The position numbers were made by a program, and so were the translations under genes. DNA of 64,000 nucleotides from Catonia carolina (Eukaryota > Arthropoda > Insecta > Hemiptera > Achilidae): NCBI GenBank assembly GCA_035578175.1, contig JAQMRL010000014.1, forward strand, positions 15,171,774 through 15,235,773, given 5' to 3'. Positions 23,026 to 27,630 of the stretch are shown piece by piece (within the stretch, counting starts at the first letter, position 1; each line of letters starts with the position of its first letter). The notes under the pieces are model-generated. The model was given only the letters and a program-made list of their open reading frames with translations, was not told the origin of the DNA and ran no database searches.

Positions 23026-26000
23026 CTCCATCGATCCGTCCATTGTTGGAAACAGCTTTTCAAACCGACTATCGTGAAGATTTCGATATGGAGAGGCAAG
23101 CATCAGGTCTTACCGTCTCGATTATACAAGGACTGTTTTTTTTTTCAACCTCTGATCTCACGCCATGATGGCCATACAAGTGGCGGTTAGTGGTGTGCGC
23201 AGTGGTCAATCGCGCATCTTTCCCCCTACAACATTTGTCACTGCCGAGTTCAAGTAGCCAGTTTGCGCTAAACTGCAGTCGCATAAACATGGCTGCCTCC
23301 ATTGATTTTCCCTCCAAATGTGAATTGAGGAGTGTTATTCGTTTCCTTCAAGCAGAAGGGAAGAGTGCAGCAGAAATCCATCGGAAAATGTGCTGTGTTT
23401 ACGAAGAAAACATTTTTTTTTCTTCCTGCATCCAGGAGACTCCAAAGGGAGTATAGGACATGTCAAGATAATAAAACTGATAAACTGAAAGTTTATCACT
23501 AATGATAAATTCATCACTTACCACCAGAAATTTTTTTTTGCTACTGCTTACTTCAGTAGGCTTGTCATGAACCCCATTGAATCAAATATCACACAAAATT
23601 AAGAACAAAAAAAATCAAACAGTGATGGTGTTGTGCGTGAATGGCATTGAAAGTTTAAAGATGACCGAACGGACGTGCACGATCAAGGAGGTCAAGGGCA
23701 CAAGTCTGTCGCTACAGACGGCCATGTTAAACGAGTTGACAAAGTGGTTAGAGAAAACCATAGATTCACAATAAGTGCTTTGTCTTTGAAATTTCCAGAT
23801 GGGTCAAGATCTTCTCTTTACTCTGTTGTTACAGAACATTTAGGCTACAAAATATTTGTGCTCGCTGGGTGCCAAAGATGTTGACTGACACCCACAAAAC
23901 TCGCCGAATGGCTTCAATAGGTTCACAAATTGTAACCGAAGATGTGACATGAATTCTTCATGACACACCCGAAAAAAACAACATTCTCAACAGTGAATAC
24001 ACACAAATTCACTGAACAAACTCAAAAAATTCAAGCAAACTTTCAACACCCGAAAGGTTATGGCTAAGGTCTTTTGGGACCAAAAAGGTTTGTTGCTTAT
24101 GGAGTTAATGCAGCCAGGGACCACGATTAATCCAGCTGTTTATTGCCAAACCTTACAACCTTTGCGGCGATCCATTCAGAACAAAAGAAGGAGGCATGCT
24201 GACGTCTAAAATTGTTCTGCTGCATGACAATGCCCGCTCTCACAGTGCCAATGTAACCCAACAACTTCTTCAACAATTTCAGTGGGAAATTTTTGACCAC
24301 CCACCATACAGTCCTGACCTTGCCCCGAGTGACTTCCACCTTTTTCCTGGATTAAAGAATTGGCTTGAAGGTCAGCACTTTTCAACTACTGAGGAACTTC
24401 AAGACAAGGTCAAGACTCATTTAAATTCACTAGCGGAAATATTTTATGAAGAGGGTACTGGAAAGCTTTTCCACAGGTATGACAAATGCCTCAATCTTCA
24501 AGGTGATTACGTTGAGAAGTAAACATAAGTATACTCACATTTTGGTAATAAAATAATTTTGTTCTATTCACTTAATTTTTATTTACGGCCCAACAGAGGT
24601 TGAAAAAAAACGGCCCTCGTATACTGATAACTGTTTTCTATTATTCAAATCTAAATAAAAGTAACTACCTTTACCAGGATTTGAATCAAGAACCTTCGTC
24701 TCCATACATCAGCTGACTCGCATTGACGATTTCATGATTTAAAGATTTTTTTTAATTTTTCCAGATTGTTGGAAGAGAAAATGGACATCTAAATACAATA
24801 TCTTCATTGAGAAGAACAGAAGGATCCATGAATTTAAGTGCCGAAAATATATCAGCACGTTATTACAAGCCATTGCTTGCCAATAATGTAGTCAGCGTTA
24901 GTGGAGCTGGTGATTGGTTAGTAACAATCCATTTGTGATATTTTTTTTTGTAATGTTGGCAATATTTATGTTTATTACAAGCTATCTAACTAAAATTACA
25001 GTTGATGTCGAATAATTGGGGCGCATCGGGACTGGAGCATTTTAGCCCAATTAAACGGCTGACCCTAATAAACGAATTCTTAAACTGTGGCGTATACGAT
25101 ACTGTATTTTATTAAAATTATTACAACCAAGTTCTATCCATATATGAGCGAAACAAATAAAAGGGTATCAGAACAATGTTTAACTTTTTAGCAAAACCTT
25201 TCGCCTTGGTTTTAAGCATTGGACCATTGACACTAACACCTTGTGAAGTTACTACGACCAATCATTCATTCAACGCTTTTCAACAAGTCGATACTTCCTT
25301 CACATTTTCTTTTCTGAGATGTTGCACGATCTTTTAATGCCAACTCTTGGCGTATTTTCTTTTCTCGGAGCCCGATACAAGCTATCGTAATTTTTGGTAC
25401 ACCGGATAGTTCCGATAGTTTACGTTGGCTTAAATTAGGTGGTTACGTTTTTATTTTGTCGAGAAGCTTTATTTGTTCACACAGTCATATTGTTATGCGG
25501 CATTTAACTCACAAAGACGTTGATAGTAGGTACTGTACTGTAAGCCTACCCATAAAAATATCAACAAAATGTGTGAAACGAATGGGAATTAAAAAAAACA
25601 TAAAAAAGTATGCCTGCAGATAACAAAACAACCGGACTTGAAAAATAGTGTGTTACAGTACACTCATGAAATCACATAAACTAATGAGAAGCATGGAATT
25701 ACAAACGTTCTGTGTAGGCAATGAGGCTATACAGCTTGTAAGGTTGGGCATAACTAGTGGATATGACTTAGGGAAATTTGTGCAATGTAAGATTATGTAG
25801 CCTACACATTGTACCTACTGTAAATAACATCTCTTATGACTGATGTGTGATTACTATTGTTTATCTGTCAAAATGTTTACTACCTCTATCCTTCCCATTA
25901 TCTTATCTTGCTGCTTTGAACCACACTTTGTTCGTCGCTGGACTGTAATGGTTTTAATAAAACATATATTGTTCATACAACAGATTGGCTCCAAGAAGTG

Positions 26001-27588
26001 GCATTATGAACCGAATAAACGGAATTTTTATCAATGTAAAATCCCGTTCTGTTCTTGTTCATTAAAGAACTGTCCTAAAAAACCGGCTGCCCCAATTAAC
26101 CAGTGGACCAATTATCTGGAATTGACTGTATTTAATTGATTAGTTAGCATCATAGCAGCAGAATCCATATTAACATAATGAGTTTTTAAAAAAACTTTTT
26201 AATATATGAGGTGTGGCTATTAAATAACGAGACTGATGTAAGAATTTTTATTTTTATCTATTATATAAAAGGACAACCATGTCCTGGGTGATTCATTTAT
26301 AGATCAACGCACAGCCGAAACTACTGATGCTAGAGACTTGAAATTTGGAAGTTAGCTTTGTTATGTTGTGTAAGCGCGCACTAAGAAAGGATTTTGCAAA
26401 ATTTTGATTTTAAAGGGAAGAAATAGCAAAAATTCCCCCCCCCCCCCACTAATGCGAGGATGAGAAAACAACGCGAAGCGCTACGCTTACGGCTGTTCAC
26501 CAACACACATTTACCCCCTCCATAGGCATATTCCATAGCATCCAGTATTACGTTCTTATCGTACGTACGTAAACAGCAGATCAATTTTACAAAACTATAG
26601 CTATTTCCCAGAAGTTGAATTGACTTCAACAACGATTTTAATCTTTTACTTTTGTCACTCCGGATGTTGTACTGTACATAGTGTTTAATCTTTTGACCTA
26701 ACACTGGATTTACATTTCAGTCAGAATTAATTCCAGAATTATTGTAATTAGCATAATGTTATGTTTTTTTTATGCTTTATAGTATTATTACTTATTATGC
26801 AAGATACGAATGTTATTGCTTAAGTCACACAATGTATTTGACTGACATTGTAAAAATGATTTTTGCAACCGAACAATTAAAATTTAATTTTTAAAAAATT
26901 TGTCTCAACCAATTCAGTAAATTGCATAGGATAAAGTTATTTTCTTAAATCTAACTTAAGTTTAAATAAAACAACAGTTATTTATGTAAATTCAAGAAAT
27001 ATGCTAATCCTTCTCTTTTTCATTTTTTCACCATAAGGGTCGATTCACACACATCCGTCACATCACCTCTCAGTTCCGTCATTCCGAGGAGTTCAGTCAC
27101 AGAAAAATATTCTTTCTTGAAAAATTAATGACATTGTCTACACTGAGCACCGGCACCGTCCCGAATCCGGTGCGTCAGTCTTGTCGCCGTCACCGAACCG
27201 TCAAAACGATATTTTTTTCTCGACGATATTTGATTTTTTACGGACGTGTTTGTCTCTGTAAAATGACTGAATGGAGTTTGACGGAAGGAAAACTGACGTA
27301 CATGTGTGAATACTGTCATCATTTTTGACTTCGAGCGGCCGTACCGGTTCCGTTTCGGAATGGTGACGCGATTGATGTGTGTGAATTGTTCTTTATACGT
27401 AATTCCAAAAAAATTATATTTGTGACTTAGCAAATAGGTTATTAGCAGATTATAAATCAGTTATTAGCAAATTAAAATACAGAATCATAGCCTTAAAATT
27501 GCATGGGCGAAGCCACGACGGGGCGCTATCTATTATATAAAAAGAGATGTCCTGATTTATAGATCATTTTAAGTTTTCTAAACTGTTA

Positions 27589-27630
<42 letters not shown>

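Larger units (their letters stand above)
23125..24621 (+). mobile_element. Second mariner family, decayed, with a LINE 3' end inserted
   Basis: The left end TACAAGGACTGTTTTTTTTT then TCAACCTCTG and the inverted right end (CAGAGGTTGAAAAAAAACGG CCCTCGTA) match, with TA at both edges. The coding strand is +: MAASIDFPSKCELRSVIRFL (23289 on); then, after an insertion (about 23411-23600), DEGGQGHKSV, VVRENHRFTISALSLKFPD, and finally MLTSKIVLLHDNARSHSANV with YSPDLAPSDFHLFPGLKNWL to the natural C-terminus GDYVEK. Stops, frame shifts and loss of the first-Asp region make it inactive. Confidence 0.82.

Noticed and set aside
25843..26139. A 98-codon + ORF
   Set aside because: It lies inside the pogo-like relic on the strand opposite to its transposase remnant and runs through the terminal repeat.
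27125..27433. Two opposing ~100-codon frames
   Set aside because: They lie in the MITE-like block of the Helitron, are not conserved in its second copy (28180-28545), and match no family.
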